A stretch of 64,000 nt of DNA, from positions 248,001-312,000 of the forward strand of contig JAOSJM010000005.1 of NCBI GenBank assembly GCA_027494165.1, read 5' to 3'. Made by a program: the position numbers and the translations under genes. The first letter of the stretch is position 1; the number at the start of each line of letters is the position of its first letter. The DNA is from Acidimicrobiia bacterium. Its GTDB lineage: Bacteria > Actinomycetota > Acidimicrobiia > IMCC26256 > JAOSJM01. Shown piece after piece: positions 26,681 to 36,724 of this stretch. A model generated the notes under the pieces. The model was given only the letters and a program-made list of their open reading frames with translations. It was not told the DNA's origin and did not search any database.

Positions 26681-28489
26681 ACCGAGCGGGCCCGCCACGG
26701 CGTCGGGTCTCCGCCCCTGACGCCCGGGCGAGGGCCGCGATCGCCGCGGTGGTCCTGACCCTGCTGTCGCTGCCACCGGCGCTCGTCAACGACGCCGGGG
26801 CCGGCGCGGCGGTCGGCGACGGGGTCTCGGTGGCGCCCTTCGGGGACGCCGGGTTCCACGGCGCGCCCGGCACGACCCCACTGCGCCGCCCGGTGGTGGA
26901 CCTCGCCCCCACCCCCACCGGCGACGGCTACTGGCTGGTGGCCGCCGACGGCGGCATCTTCACGTACGGCGACGCCCCCTTCCACGGATCCACCGGGGGC
27001 CTACGACTCAGCCAGCCCGTCGTCGGCATGGCCCCCACCCCCACCGGGAACGGCTACTGGCTGGTGGCCGCCGACGGCGGCATCTTCGCCTTCGGCGACG
27101 CCGGCTTCCACGGATCCACCGGGGGCCTACGACTCAGCCAGCCCGTCGTCGGCATGGCCCCCACCCCCACCGGGAACGGCTACTGGCTGGTGGCCGCCGA
27201 CGGCGGCATCTTCGCCTTCGGCGACGCCGGCTTCCACGGATCCACCGGGGGCCTGCGGCTCAGCCAGCCCGTCGTCGGCATGGCCCCCACCCCCCACCGG
27301 GAACGGCTACTGGCTGGTGGCCGCCGACGGCGGCATCTTCACGTACGGCGACGCCGCCTTCCACGGATCCACCGGGGGCCTACGACTCAGCCAGCCCGTC
27401 GTCGGCATGGCCCCCACCCCCACCGGGAACGGCTACTGGCTGGTGGCCGCCGACGGCGGCATCTTCACCTTCGGCGACGCCGCCTTCCACGGCTCGCTGG
27501 CCGGCTCGATGCCCGACGGGGTGGCGGCGACGTCCGTCGACCCCACGCCGACGGGCGGCGGGTACTGGGTCGTCACCGCCCCGTCGACGGTGACCGTGGC
27601 GCTGGCCGGCGACGTGCACGGCGAGGGTCGGGTCCGGGGCCTGCTCGACGCGGGCGGCAACCCGATCGGGGCCGTGGCCCCGATCCTGTCCGCCGCCGAC
27701 GTCGCCGTGGTCAACCTCGAGACCGCGGTCGGGTGGACCGGCCGGCCGGCGGCGAAGACCTACGTCTTCCAGGCCCCGCCCTCGCTCGTGGACACGCTCC
27801 GGGCCGGCGGCGTCGACGTGGTGAACCTGGCCAACAACCACGCCCTCGACCACGGGCCCGGCGCGCTGCTGGAGACGATCGACCACGCCCGGGCGGCCGG
27901 GTTGGCGGTCGTCGGCGCCGGCCGTGACGCCGCGGAGGCGTACGCGCCCGCCGTCGTCGAGACGGGCCACGGGCGGGTGGCCGTGGTGGGCCTCACGCGG
28001 GTCCTCCCGCCGGGGTGGGCGGCCACGGCCACCGGGCCCGGCGTGGCCTCGGCCTTCGACGAGGCCGCTTCCGTGGCGGCGGTCCGGGCCGCCGCGGCCG
28101 CGGCCGACCACGTGGTCGTGACGGTCCACTGGGGCGTCGAGCTCGACCGCTGCCCCGACCCGGCCCAGCGCCGGCTCGCCGACCTGCTCCTCGGGGCGGG
28201 AGCCGACGTGGTGGCCGGCCACCACCCGCACGTGCTCCAGGGGATCGCCCGGCGAGGACGGGGGCTGGTCGCGTACAGCCTGGGTAACTTCGTCTGGTAC
28301 CACAGCCGGCCACCGAGCAGCACGACCGGCGTGCTCACCGCCAGCCTGGACCGCCGCGGGGTCGTCGCCCACCGGTTCGTCCCCGCCCGCATCGACGGGG
28401 CCGGTCGTCCCGTGCCCCTCGGCGGCGTCGAGGCCGAGGCGGTGGCGGCCGAGGTGGCCGCCCTCGCTCCCGGCGCCGGGCGCTGCTGA
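26677..28489 (+). CDS. exported protein: propeller-like repeats plus CapA-type phosphatase domain, one frameshift
   Basis: About 603 residues. The TTG start at 26677 overlaps the hemY stop (TTGA). After a signal peptide ([18 protein letters not shown]) come six repeats of about 42 residues with [16 protein letters not shown] and [19 protein letters not shown]. The C-terminal half is a CapA/PGA-synthesis metallophosphatase-like domain ([66 protein letters not shown]) with the usual metal-binding Asp, Asn and His residues. One extra C at 27290-27295 breaks the frame; the other copies of the repeat have five Cs there. Likely a cell-surface enzyme; the attachment to the heme operon is probably only positional. 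Confidence 0.82.
26860..27500 (+). repeat. tandem 126-bp coding repeats, nearly identical in DNA
   Basis: Four central copies of the 42-codon unit are almost identical at the DNA level, including silent positions, and share GGATCCACCGGGGGCCTACG. Outer copies are more diverged. This indicates recent duplication or gene conversion and a risk of copy-number error in assembly. Confidence 0.85.
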
Positions 28490-28540
28490 CATCGCCCCGG
28501 TCCGGGACCCGACCCGTTAGCCTCGCCCGGGACCGGGACG

Positions 28541-30228
28541 ATGGACGAGCGGACCGCCGACGACGTGAGCAGCCCGCGGGCCGGTACCCGGCCCGCCGAC
28601 CCGCATCCCCGGACGCGCCGCCCACCCCGCCGGTGCGCCGCCCCCTCTTCCGGCACCGCTACACCGCCGAGGAGCGGCACCGCATCGTCGGGACGCTCTT
28701 CCCCTCCCGGGAGGAGGGGTGGCGCTTCCGATTCGGCTTCATGCTGGCGCTCTCCGTCGTGATCGCCGTGATGGGGATCTCCGCCGATTCCCCGGCGGTG
28801 GTCATCGGGGCCATGCTCATCGCTCCCCTCATGACCCCGGTGATGGCCTTCGCCGCGGCCGCGGCCATGGCCTGGCCCCGCAAGATGGTCTCCTCGGCCG
28901 CCGTCGTCGTCGTGGCCTCGGCCGGGTCCGCGCTCCTCGCCTGGGTCGTGGCGACCCCCCTGCGCGACTCGAGCCTCACCAGCGAAGCCCTGCTGCGCAC
29001 CTCCCCCGACTTCCGTGACCTGGCCCTGGCCCTGGCGGCCGGGGCGGCGGGCGCCTACGCCACCGTCGACGAGCGCGTCTCGACCGCGCTCCCGGGCGTC
29101 GCCGTGGCCGTCGCACTGGTCCCCCCACTCGCCACGGTCGGGGTGGAGCTGGAGGCGGGCCACGCCGACCTCCTCACCGGGGCGCTGCTGCTCTACGTGG
29201 CCAACCTCGTCGCCATCGTGCTCGCCGGGATCGTCGTCTTCCTCGCCACCGGGTTCGTCCCCCTCCCGCGCCTGGCCCGGGCCACCCCGAGGGTGCTGGC
29301 AGGCGTCGCGGCCGCGGTCCTGGCCACGATCGCGGTGGCGATCCCGCTGGGCGTCCGCTCGATCCACGCGGTCGAGCGGGCCCGTACCGCCGAGCAGGTC
29401 ACGACCAGGGTCCAGGACTGGCTCGGCACGGCCACCGACCTCGAGCTCCTCGCCGTGGGGCTGGACGGGGCCCGGGTGACCGTGGAGGTGGCGGGATCGG
29501 CGGAACCGCCCTCCGTCGGACCCCTGGTCGAGGCCCTGAGCGCCGACCTCGGCGAGGAGGCCGTCGTCGAGGTCCACTGGACCCAGCGCAGCCGGATCGA
29601 CGTCGAGGAGCCATCCGCCGACGGCGCTCCCGGGCCGACCGGGGCCGCGCAGGACGTCGACGAGGAGCTCCGGCCGCTCGTGCGGCAGTGGCTCGACTCC
29701 ACCCCCGAGGGCACCGCCCTCGAGATCGAGGGCATCGAGCAGCGGGACACGGCCGCCGGGCCGGAGCTCGTGGTGGACGTCTCGGGACCGTCGGCGCCTC
29801 CCCCGCCCGAGGCCCTCGCCGACGCCCTCGCCGACCGCCTCGGTCGCCCGACCCGGGTCACGGTGCGCTGGACGGAGCGCCGGGACTTCGCCACGTCACC
29901 CGGCCACGAGCAACCCGACCTGACCCTCGAGGCCCGGGTCCGGAGCGCCGCCGAGCGGTGGGCGGCGCCGTTCGCGGACCTCGAGGTCACCGGGGCCCGC
30001 GTCACCGACGACGCCGTGACGGTCGACCTGGCCGGGCCGGCCGCTCCGGACACGGTCGAGGGCCTGGTCGTGGCGGTGCAGGAGAGCCTCGGGTCGCCGT
30101 TCCCGGTGCGGGTGCGCTTCACCGAGCGGCGCGTCCTCACCACCACCTCCACCACCTCCACCACGACCACCACGGCCGCGGCGACCGCCACGAGCGCCAC
30201 GGCGGGCGCGACGGGCGCCGGTCCCTGA
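28541..30228 (+). CDS. DUF389 membrane protein with three C-terminal repeats, possible frameshift
   Basis: The membrane part (PAVVIGAMLIAPLMTPVMAF, LPGVAVAVALVPPLATVGVE) is the conserved DUF389 core, a family of unknown transport-like function. Three domains of about 85 residues follow, each ending in a similar strand: VEVHWTQRSR (29571-29600), VTVRWTERRD, VRVRFTERRV. The protein ends in a threonine-rich tail. The main frame opens at a GTG at 28633, but an ATG at 28541 with one C missing in the run 28607-28610 joins to DPHPPDAPPTPPVRRPLF, a natural proline-rich linker, and gives 562 residues. The short alternative has 531. Confidence 0.8.
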
Positions 30229-30243
30229 GCCGCGCGATCCGCG

Positions 30244-30273
30244 CTCAAGTCCGCGGGCGGCGGTGCCGATACC
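30244..30273 (+). promoter_or_regulatory. sigma-28 (FliA)-like promoter
   Basis: CTCAAGTCC (30244-30252), 12 nt, GCCGATACC (30265-30273). This matches the flagellar sigma consensus TAAAGTTT-N11-GCCGATAA in its key positions. It lies 54 bp before a flagellar rod-type gene. A CCACC/GGTGG palindrome around GGTACC follows at 30273-30290. Confidence 0.6.
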
Positions 30274-30326
30274 CACCAGGTACCAGGTGGCGCGCCCGCG
30301 CGCCGGACGGATCGGACGAGTGCTCC

Positions 30327-30710
30327 ATGGACGGAGTCCTGGCGGCCGCCAGATCGGGCCTGTCGCTGGCCCAGATGATGCTGGCGACGACCGCGGAGAA
30401 CGTCGCCAACCTCGCCACGGTGCGACCCGCCGACACCGAGCCCTTCCGGGCCGCCTCCGTCCTGGCCACCGCCACCGGGGACGGCGGGGTGCAGGCCGTG
30501 GTCCGGCGGGCCCAGGGGGAGCCCCGGCAGGCCTTCGCCCCGAACCACCCCCACGCCGACTCCCGCGGCATGGTCACGCTCCCCGTCGTCGACGTGGCCG
30601 GCGAGGTGGTGGGGCTCCACCTCGCCTCGTACCTCAACCGGGCCAACCTGGCCGTCCTGCGCAGAGCCCGGGCGGCCTACCAGGAGGTCCTGGACCTGGC
30701 GAAGCGCTGA
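30327..30710 (+). CDS. FlgC-like flagellar basal-body rod protein
   Basis: 127 residues. The N-terminal rod motif is present (ARSGLSLAQMMLATTAENVA and then NLATVRPA) as is the C-terminal rod helix (NRANLAVLRRARAAYQEVLD). The middle keeps the FlgC-type VVDVAGEVVGLHL, an expected pre-helix segment. It would form part of the proximal rod. It stands alone: no other structural flagellar gene is in the window. The sigma-28-like promoter upstream supports a flagellar role. Start ATG at 30327. Confidence 0.75.
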   Translation: MDGVLAAARSGLSLAQMMLATTAENVANLATVRPADTEPFRAASVLATATGDGGVQAVVRRAQGEPRQAFAPNHPHADSRGMVTLPVVDVAGEVVGLHLASYLNRANLAVLRRARAAYQEVLDLAKR

Positions 30711-30772
30711 GCGGCGGAGGATGGAGGGCACCGGCGCTTGCCCCCGGCGACGGGGACCAGCACGCTGGGGCG

Positions 30773-31156
30773 ATGGGGAGGCTCGTCGTCGACGCCATGA
30801 ACGTCGTCGGGTCCCGGCCCGACGGCTGGTGGCGCGACCGCGCGGCCGCCACCCGCCGCCTCCTCGAGCGGCTCCAGGGGCTCGCCCGCTCCGGCGAGGA
30901 GGTGACCCTGGTGGTCGAGGGGAGGGCCGCGCGCGGGCTCCCCGAAGGTGACCACGGGGGTGTGCTCGTCCGTCGCGCCCGGCACTCGGGCGCCGACGCG
31001 GCCGACGACCTCGTGGTCGAGCTCGTGGCCGGGGACCCCGACCCCGCCTCGCTCGTGGTCGTCACGGCCGACCGCGCCCTGCGCCGTCGCGTCGAGGCGC
31101 TGGGGGCCCGGGTGGGCGGCCCGACCGAGCTCCTCGACCGGCTCGACCGGGGCTGA
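30773..31156 (+). CDS. NYN/YacP-like PIN-fold protein
   Basis: 127 residues. A PIN-like nuclease fold of the NYN/YacP type: LVVDAMNVVGSRPDGWWRDR at the N-terminus, SGADAADDLVVELVAGDPDP in the middle, VVVTADRALRRRVEALGARV at the C-terminus. The conserved aspartates (D in VVDAMN, DAADD, TADRAL) match those of RNA nucleases of this fold. The substrate is unknown. The ATG at 30773 is chosen by homology; the short ORF from 30721 is out of frame. Confidence 0.8.
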   Translation: MGRLVVDAMNVVGSRPDGWWRDRAAATRRLLERLQGLARSGEEVTLVVEGRAARGLPEGDHGGVLVRRARHSGADAADDLVVELVAGDPDPASLVVVTADRALRRRVEALGARVGGPTELLDRLDRG

Positions 31157-31180
31157 GAGGCCGCGCTGCGGCGGGCCCGC

Positions 31181-32077
31181 CTAGCCCAGCACGCCGTGGT
31201 GCCACAGCGACAGCGAGTCCATGCTCGTCGCCACCACGACGTGGAGGGCCACGCCCCACCAGATGGCCCGGGTCTTCAGGCTCAGCGTCCCCAGGACCCA
31301 GCCGCCGGCGATGGCCGCCAGCGCCTCGGCCATCGGCTTCCCGAAGTGGAGCATGTTGTAGGGGACGAGCATGACGAGCACCGCCGCGTAGCCCAGCCGA
31401 AGCCGGAGCCCGTGCACGAGGAACCCCCGGAAGAAGAACTCGAGCGCGAGGAACTGCAGCGCGTACAGGGCCTCCCAGGCCCAGAAGCGGGGCCACAGCG
31501 ACTCGCCCGCCGGGGGCAGGTAGAAGGGGTACTTGGCCTGGAAGGCCTCGGTGAACGACGCGACCACGACCAGCGGGAGCACGAGGGCGAGGAGCACCAG
31601 GTAGGTGCCGCCACCCGACAGGCCGCCCCGGAGCCGCAGGCCGAGCTCGCGGGGCCGCTCCCGCAGCACCAGGCGGATCACGAGCAGGGGCACCACGAGG
31701 TAGCAGACGACCTGCCCCACGCCCCAGAAGACCCGCCGGTTGAGCTGGGCCGCGCTCGACGTCTCCATGGCGTGGGTGAACCGTCCGGCCAGGGCGTCGA
31801 GCCCGACCGCGTCGAGGAGGGAGGCGACCCAACCCGACCGGGCCGAGGCGCCCAGGAAGTTGGCGGCGGTCAGGCACAGCGCCGCCGTCACGAGCACGAC
31901 CGCGACCCTCCGGTCGGCGACCCGGGCGGGGGTGACGGCCCGGTAGGCGTCGGACTCGGCGTCGGCCTCGTCCCGGACGTGCCCGACCAGGCCCCACCAC
32001 CGGGCCCAGGGACCGGCGGGGGACCGTCTCGCCGGGGCCCGGGCCCCGGCGGTGCGCGTCTGCGAGGTCGTCGTCAC
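31181..32077 (-). CDS. CPBP-family intramembrane metalloprotease-like protein
   Basis: 298 residues from the GTG at 32077, with about seven membrane segments. CPBP/CAAX-type motifs: ALEFFFRGFLVHGLRLR (a single Glu before the Arg, where many members have EExxxR), MLVPYNMLHFGKPMAE, and IWWGVALHVVVA with the third-motif histidine. Members cleave or modify membrane-bound peptides, or protect against bacteriocins. The longer frame to 32272 runs into an arginine-rich non-coding stretch and is rejected. Confidence 0.8.
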   Translation of the reverse strand: MTTTSQTRTAGARAPARRSPAGPWARWWGLVGHVRDEADAESDAYRAVTPARVADRRVAVVLVTAALCLTAANFLGASARSGWVASLLDAVGLDALAGRFTHAMETSSAAQLNRRVFWGVGQVVCYLVVPLLVIRLVLRERPRELGLRLRGGLSGGGTYLVLLALVLPLVVVASFTEAFQAKYPFYLPPAGESLWPRFWAWEALYALQFLALEFFFRGFLVHGLRLRLGYAAVLVMLVPYNMLHFGKPMAEALAAIAGGWVLGTLSLKTRAIWWGVALHVVVATSMDSLSLWHHGVLG

Positions 32078-32262
32078 CGCCCGCAACCGTACGCGCGCGG
32101 CGCGCTCGGTGCCGGGGACCGGGCCCTCGCGGGTTCTCGCACACACCGTGCGAACAGCCGGGAAGGGCTCAGGCCCTGTCCGGAACCGCCGATCGGACAG
32201 CGGCGAGGAGGCGCGGCCGGAGGCACGGCCGTCGCGCCCGCGCGCGCCCCACCGGAGCACGG

Positions 32263-33624
32263 ATGCGCCCAACCGACGAGATCGAGGAACGACGTCGCCT
32301 GCGCCGCTCGACCGGCGACGACGTCCTCGGCGCGCTCGTCGCGGAGATCCTCGCCGCTTCGTCCCCGGTGGCCGACGACGAGACCCTGTCCGAGCAGGAC
32401 GCCACCGAGGTGGTCGAGGCGGCCCGCGACCGGCTCGACGAGGCGATCGCGAGCGCGGCGACCGCCGCGGCGCACGCCTCCGCCGCTCCCCAGGGCGCCC
32501 GCTCCTACCTCTTCGCCGTGGCCAAGCGGCAGTACCGGTCGGTGGTCCGGCACGCCCGGCAGGGTCTCGAGCCGGCCGTGGCCGAGCTCGAGCGCCTCCT
32601 GGCCGACGACGTCGCGCTCGCCGGGATGGGCCTCCGGGCCGTCGACGTCGCCTCGGCCGTCGGCGACGAGGAGCGCCAGCTCGCGGCGCTCATCGGGCTG
32701 GGCCTCTCCACCGAGCAGGTGCGAGCCGCTCGCGACCTCGCGTGGCTCCCGGCGTCCCAGGAGCTGGTCGACCGCCACCTCGTCGAGGAGGCCGAGCGGA
32801 CCGTCGACGCCGACCTGGCCACGTTGCTGTGCGACTCGGCGATCACCGAGGTGGCCCACCGGGCCGAGTGGGTCGTGGGCCGAGCCCTCACCGAGGACCT
32901 GGAACGGCTCGCCGCCGCGGCTGACCGCGACCCGGTGACCTTCCAGCGCGACCTGCTCGCCCGGCTCCGGGAGCTGGCGCAGTGGACGGCGCACATGCGC
33001 ACCGCCTTCGGGGACGAGGTGGAGGAGGACGAGCTCGAGCTCCTGTCGGCCCGGGCGGCCCGGGCCCGGGCCCGGGCCGCCACCACGATCGGGCACGAGC
33101 TCGCGTCGCACCTCGCCTCGCTCTACGACGACGCCGTCGCCGACCTGGGATCGTGGGCCGCCGTCCGGGGCCGGCTCCTCGCCGCGGCGACGGCGTGGCA
33201 CGAGACCCTCGCCCGGGAGGTGCCCGGCCTCGATCCCGTCGCGACGGCCCTGCGGGCGGCCCAGAGCACGGCCGAGCGCAACGGCGTGCGCTGGGCGGCC
33301 CGCTCGGTGGAGCTCGCCGACCGGGCGCGTTCCCGCTGCGCCCAGCTCGCCGCGCTGGCCCGGTTCCTGGCCGTGGCCGGCCTCGGCGCCTGGCCCCTGC
33401 TCACCGTCCTCGCCCACCTCGACGTCGCGACCGCGGCCGCGGCCGGCGCCCTCGCGCTCGGCCTGTGGTGGGTCCTCCAGGTGGTCGCCCGCGAGCTCGC
33501 GGCGGCCGACGCGTGGCGTCGCCTCTACCGCCACCCCGTGCCGCTCCCCGCGCCGGAGCCCGGCCCCGCGGGCCCCGCCGGCCCGGAACATCCCGCGGAG
33601 GCGTCCGGTAACCTCGACTCGTGA
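32263..33624 (+). CDS. unknown helical protein with C-terminal membrane anchor
   Basis: 453 residues, not recognised. Residues 1-360 are predicted almost wholly helical and highly charged (VVEAARDRLDEAIASAATAA, ARAARARARAATTIGHELAS), likely with coiled coils. Two hydrophobic segments near the end (FLAVAGLGAWPLLTVLAHL, AAAAGALALGLWWVLQVVA) would anchor it, with a proline-rich tail. The stop overlaps the P450 start as GTGA, so the two are co-expressed. Function unknown. Confidence 0.75.
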   Translation: MRPTDEIEERRRLRRSTGDDVLGALVAEILAASSPVADDETLSEQDATEVVEAARDRLDEAIASAATAAAHASAAPQGARSYLFAVAKRQYRSVVRHARQGLEPAVAELERLLADDVALAGMGLRAVDVASAVGDEERQLAALIGLGLSTEQVRAARDLAWLPASQELVDRHLVEEAERTVDADLATLLCDSAITEVAHRAEWVVGRALTEDLERLAAAADRDPVTFQRDLLARLRELAQWTAHMRTAFGDEVEEDELELLSARAARARARAATTIGHELASHLASLYDDAVADLGSWAAVRGRLLAAATAWHETLAREVPGLDPVATALRAAQSTAERNGVRWAARSVELADRARSRCAQLAALARFLAVAGLGAWPLLTVLAHLDVATAAAAGALALGLWWVLQVVARELAAADAWRRLYRHPVPLPAPEPGPAGPAGPEHPAEASGNLDS

Positions 33625-34853
33625 GCGACGTCGAGGGGACCGGCGACCGGCCCAGCGCCCTCGACCCCGGCGAGGCGGGCACCTCCGCCGACCCCTACCC
33701 CCGCTACCGGGCGATGCGCGAGGAGATGCCCCGGCAGCGAACCGACATGGGCCACTGGTCGCTGTTCCGGTACGCCGATGTCGCCAGGGTGCTGCGCGAC
33801 CCCCGCTTCGGCGTCGACGAGCGGCGGGCCGCCACACCCCGGACGCGGTTCGCCGACCGCGACCCGCAACGGGCCCCCCGGGGCCGTTCGGCGATCCTCA
33901 ACGTGGATCCGCCCGACCACACCCGGCTGCGCCGCGTCGTCGCCCCGGCGTTCACCCCCCGAGCGGTCGATCGCCTCCGGAGCCGGATCGCGCGCCTCGT
34001 CGACGAGGCCCTGGACCGCGTCACCCCGCGGGGCGAGATGGACGTGATCGCCGACCTGGCCTTCCCGCTCCCGTTCACCGTGATCTCCGAGCTGCTCGGC
34101 ATGCCCGGCGGCGAGCGCGAGGAGCTGCGGCGCTGGGCCCACGTCCTGGCCGGCACGCTCGAGCCGGTCACCGATCCCGCCGGACTCGACGCCCAGCGCG
34201 AGGCGTCCGACGCCATGACCGCCTTCGTCCGGGACGCCCTGGCCTGGAAGCGCCGCCACCCCGCCGACGACCTCCTCACGGCGCTGCTGGCCGGTGCCGA
34301 CCGGGGAGAGCTGCGGAGCGAGCAGGAGCTGCTCGACCAGGTGATCCTGCTCTACGTCGCGGGCCACGAGACCACCGTGAACCTCATCGGGAACGGGATG
34401 CTCGCCCTGCTCCGGCACCCGGCCCAGCTCGAGCGCCTCGTGGGAGACGACGGCCTCGACGCCGACGCCGTGGAGGAGCTGCTGCGCTACGACGCGCCGG
34501 TGCAGTTCTCCCGGCGGGTCGCCCTCGAGGACGTGGACCTCGACGAGCTCACGATCGAGGCGGGCAGCCTCGTCCTCGTGTGCCTCGGCTCGGCCAACCG
34601 CGACCCCGACCGCTTCGGGCCCACGGCCGACGACCTCGACCTCGGTCGGCGCGACGCCGGCCTGCACCTCTCGTTCGGCGGCGGCGTCCACCACTGCCTC
34701 GGCTCCTCGCTCGCCCGCATCGAGGCTCGGGCGGCCATCGGGGCGCTCGTCCGGCGCTTCCCGGCGATCGAGGCGACGACCGACGACCCCCCGTGGAACG
34801 GCCGGGTCGTCCTGCGGGGCCTCGACCGCCTCCCGGTCCGACTCGGCCCCTGA
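33621..34853 (+). CDS. cytochrome P450
   Basis: 410 residues, GTG start overlapping the previous stop. A soluble bacterial P450: I-helix AGHETT at 247-252, ExxR at 286-289 (EELLRYDAPVQ), and heme-binding loop FGGGVHHCLG at 352-361 with Cys359. Monooxygenase that needs a ferredoxin and reductase from elsewhere. The substrate cannot be inferred; the aldehyde dehydrogenase that follows could process its product. The layout resembles CYP families common in actinobacterial lipid and terpene degradation. Confidence 0.95.
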   Translation: MSDVEGTGDRPSALDPGEAGTSADPYPRYRAMREEMPRQRTDMGHWSLFRYADVARVLRDPRFGVDERRAATPRTRFADRDPQRAPRGRSAILNVDPPDHTRLRRVVAPAFTPRAVDRLRSRIARLVDEALDRVTPRGEMDVIADLAFPLPFTVISELLGMPGGEREELRRWAHVLAGTLEPVTDPAGLDAQREASDAMTAFVRDALAWKRRHPADDLLTALLAGADRGELRSEQELLDQVILLYVAGHETTVNLIGNGMLALLRHPAQLERLVGDDGLDADAVEELLRYDAPVQFSRRVALEDVDLDELTIEAGSLVLVCLGSANRDPDRFGPTADDLDLGRRDAGLHLSFGGGVHHCLGSSLARIEARAAIGALVRRFPAIEATTDDPPWNGRVVLRGLDRLPVRLGP

Positions 34854-34968
34854 CGGTCCGCGCGGCGCCGCCCGGGCAAGGGTGGGTCGACGCCCACATC
34901 AACGACCCGGACCTTGTCTTCGGAGAAGATGGGAGCCCCCACGTCGAGCGGTCCGAGGAGGAGGGCGC

Positions 34969-36492
34969 ATGGGTGTCGATGCCGGCACGCAGGTGCACGA
35001 CCGGCTCTTCATCGGCGGCCGGTGGGCCGATGCGCGCGGTCGTGACCCGATCGACGTCATCTCCCCGAACACCGGTGAGGTGATCGGCCGGGTCCCGGCC
35101 GTGACCGCCGAGGACATGGACGCTGCCGTCGCGGCCGCCCGCGACGCGCTGGCGGGGCCCTGGCCGCGACTGGCGCCGGGGGAGCGCGCCGAGGGCCTGT
35201 CGCGCCTGTCGAGGGCGATCGCCGAGCGCGGTGAGGAGATCGCCGGGTGCATCTCGGCGGAGAACGGCTGTCCCGTCGCCTCCTCGCCGGCCGTCCAGGT
35301 CCTGTCGGCGACCATGGCGCTCGACGCCATGGCCGAGCTCGCGGCCGAACATCCCTACCGCACCGACCGGGTCGGTGTGCTGGGCAACACCGTGACGGTG
35401 CGGCGCGCGCCGGTCGGGGTCGCGGCGGCCGTCGTCCCATGGAACGTCCCGTTGTTCCTGGCCGTGACCAAGCTCGCCCCGGCCCTGGCCGCGGGCTGCC
35501 CCATCGTGGTCAAGCTGTCGTCCCACACGCCGCTGCACGGCTACCTCCTCGCCGAGGCGGTGCGTGCGGCCGACCTGCCCGCCGGGCTCGTCAGCATCCT
35601 CGGCGCGCGCTCGAACGTCGGTGAGCATCTCGTGCGCCACCCCGGGGTCGACAAGGTGGGCTTCACCGGAAGCACCGCGGTCGGCCGACACGTCGCCGCC
35701 CTCTGCGCGGACTCGGTCAAGCGGGTGACCCTGGAGCTCGGAGGCAAGTCGGCGGCGATCATCCTCGAGGACGCCGACATCGGAGCCCACCTCGCCGCGC
35801 TCGTCGACTCCAGCCTGATGAACAACGGCCAGATGTGCGGCGCCCAGTCGAGGATCCTGGTGCCACGCCGACGGCGGGACGAGCTCGTCGAGGCGCTCGT
35901 CGCGGCGTTCCGGGCGATACGGGTCGGCGACTCCCTCGATCCCGACACGGATCTCGGCCCGCTCGCCAACGAGCGCCAACGCGATCGTGTGCAGCAGTAC
36001 CTGGACATCGGGCACCAGGAAGGCGCCCGGGCCGCCACCGGGGGCGGGAGATCGGATCGTGACCGGGGGTTCTTCGTCGAGCCGACCGTCTTCGACCACG
36101 TCGACAACTCGATGCGCATCGCGCAGGAGGAGATCTTCGGCCCCGTCGTGTGCGTCATCCCCTACACCGACGAAGACGAGGCCGTCGCGCTCGCCAACGA
36201 TTCGCCCTACGGGCTGTGTGGGTCGGTCTGGACGAGCGACGTCGACCACGGCGCCGAGGTCGGGGCCCGCATCGAGGCCGGCACGGTCACGATCAACTCG
36301 GCTGTGCTCCTCGACTTCCATGCACCCTTCGGCGGCTTCAAGCAGTCCGGGATCGGCCGAGAGCTCGGGCCCGAGGGTCTCGACGAGTACGTCGAGCTCC
36401 AATCGATCATCCACCCCTTCGAACCCGCGCCGACGGGTGCGTCGACCGGCATGGTCCTGCGTGCGCCGACGACCGACGACACCGCCGTCTAG
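34969..36492 (+). CDS. aldehyde dehydrogenase
   Basis: 507 residues. NAD(P)-dependent oxidation of an aldehyde to the acid. Catalytic Cys290 in NNGQMCGAQSRI, general base Glu256 in LELGGKSAAII, and the NAD fold region AAAVVPWNVPLFLAVTKLAP and GFTGSTAVGRHVA. ATG at 34969 follows GAGGAGGAGGG; the longer frame upstream lacks family similarity. A strong hairpin terminates it. It follows the P450 by 115 bp. Confidence 0.94.
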   Translation: MGVDAGTQVHDRLFIGGRWADARGRDPIDVISPNTGEVIGRVPAVTAEDMDAAVAAARDALAGPWPRLAPGERAEGLSRLSRAIAERGEEIAGCISAENGCPVASSPAVQVLSATMALDAMAELAAEHPYRTDRVGVLGNTVTVRRAPVGVAAAVVPWNVPLFLAVTKLAPALAAGCPIVVKLSSHTPLHGYLLAEAVRAADLPAGLVSILGARSNVGEHLVRHPGVDKVGFTGSTAVGRHVAALCADSVKRVTLELGGKSAAIILEDADIGAHLAALVDSSLMNNGQMCGAQSRILVPRRRRDELVEALVAAFRAIRVGDSLDPDTDLGPLANERQRDRVQQYLDIGHQEGARAATGGGRSDRDRGFFVEPTVFDHVDNSMRIAQEEIFGPVVCVIPYTDEDEAVALANDSPYGLCGSVWTSDVDHGAEVGARIEAGTVTINSAVLLDFHAPFGGFKQSGIGRELGPEGLDEYVELQSIIHPFEPAPTGASTGMVLRAPTTDDTAV

Positions 36493-36502
36493 AGGTTCCG
36501 CG

Positions 36503-36542
36503 GGGTACGCACCGAGCGCGAGGACCTGCCCGGTGCGTACCC
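36503..36542 (+). terminator. terminator-like hairpin after aldehyde dehydrogenase
   Basis: GGGTACGCACCG, 16-nt loop, CGGTGCGTACCC: 12 bp perfect, 10 bp after the stop. No T-run, as is common in this group. Confidence 0.65.
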
Positions 36543-36724
36543 GGGCTCGATGCGGGCAGCCCGGAGAACCACCTCCTCGCGTTCCGCCGACGCGCCGAGC
36601 GGCGGAGGCGGGGCGGCCATGACACGGGGACGACGCCGAACCGACGTGGCGGTACCGAGCGGCGACGGATGAAACCGATCCATGGTCCAACCGCGTTGTC
36701 GTCGGCCTGGCCCGGGACGGCTTG

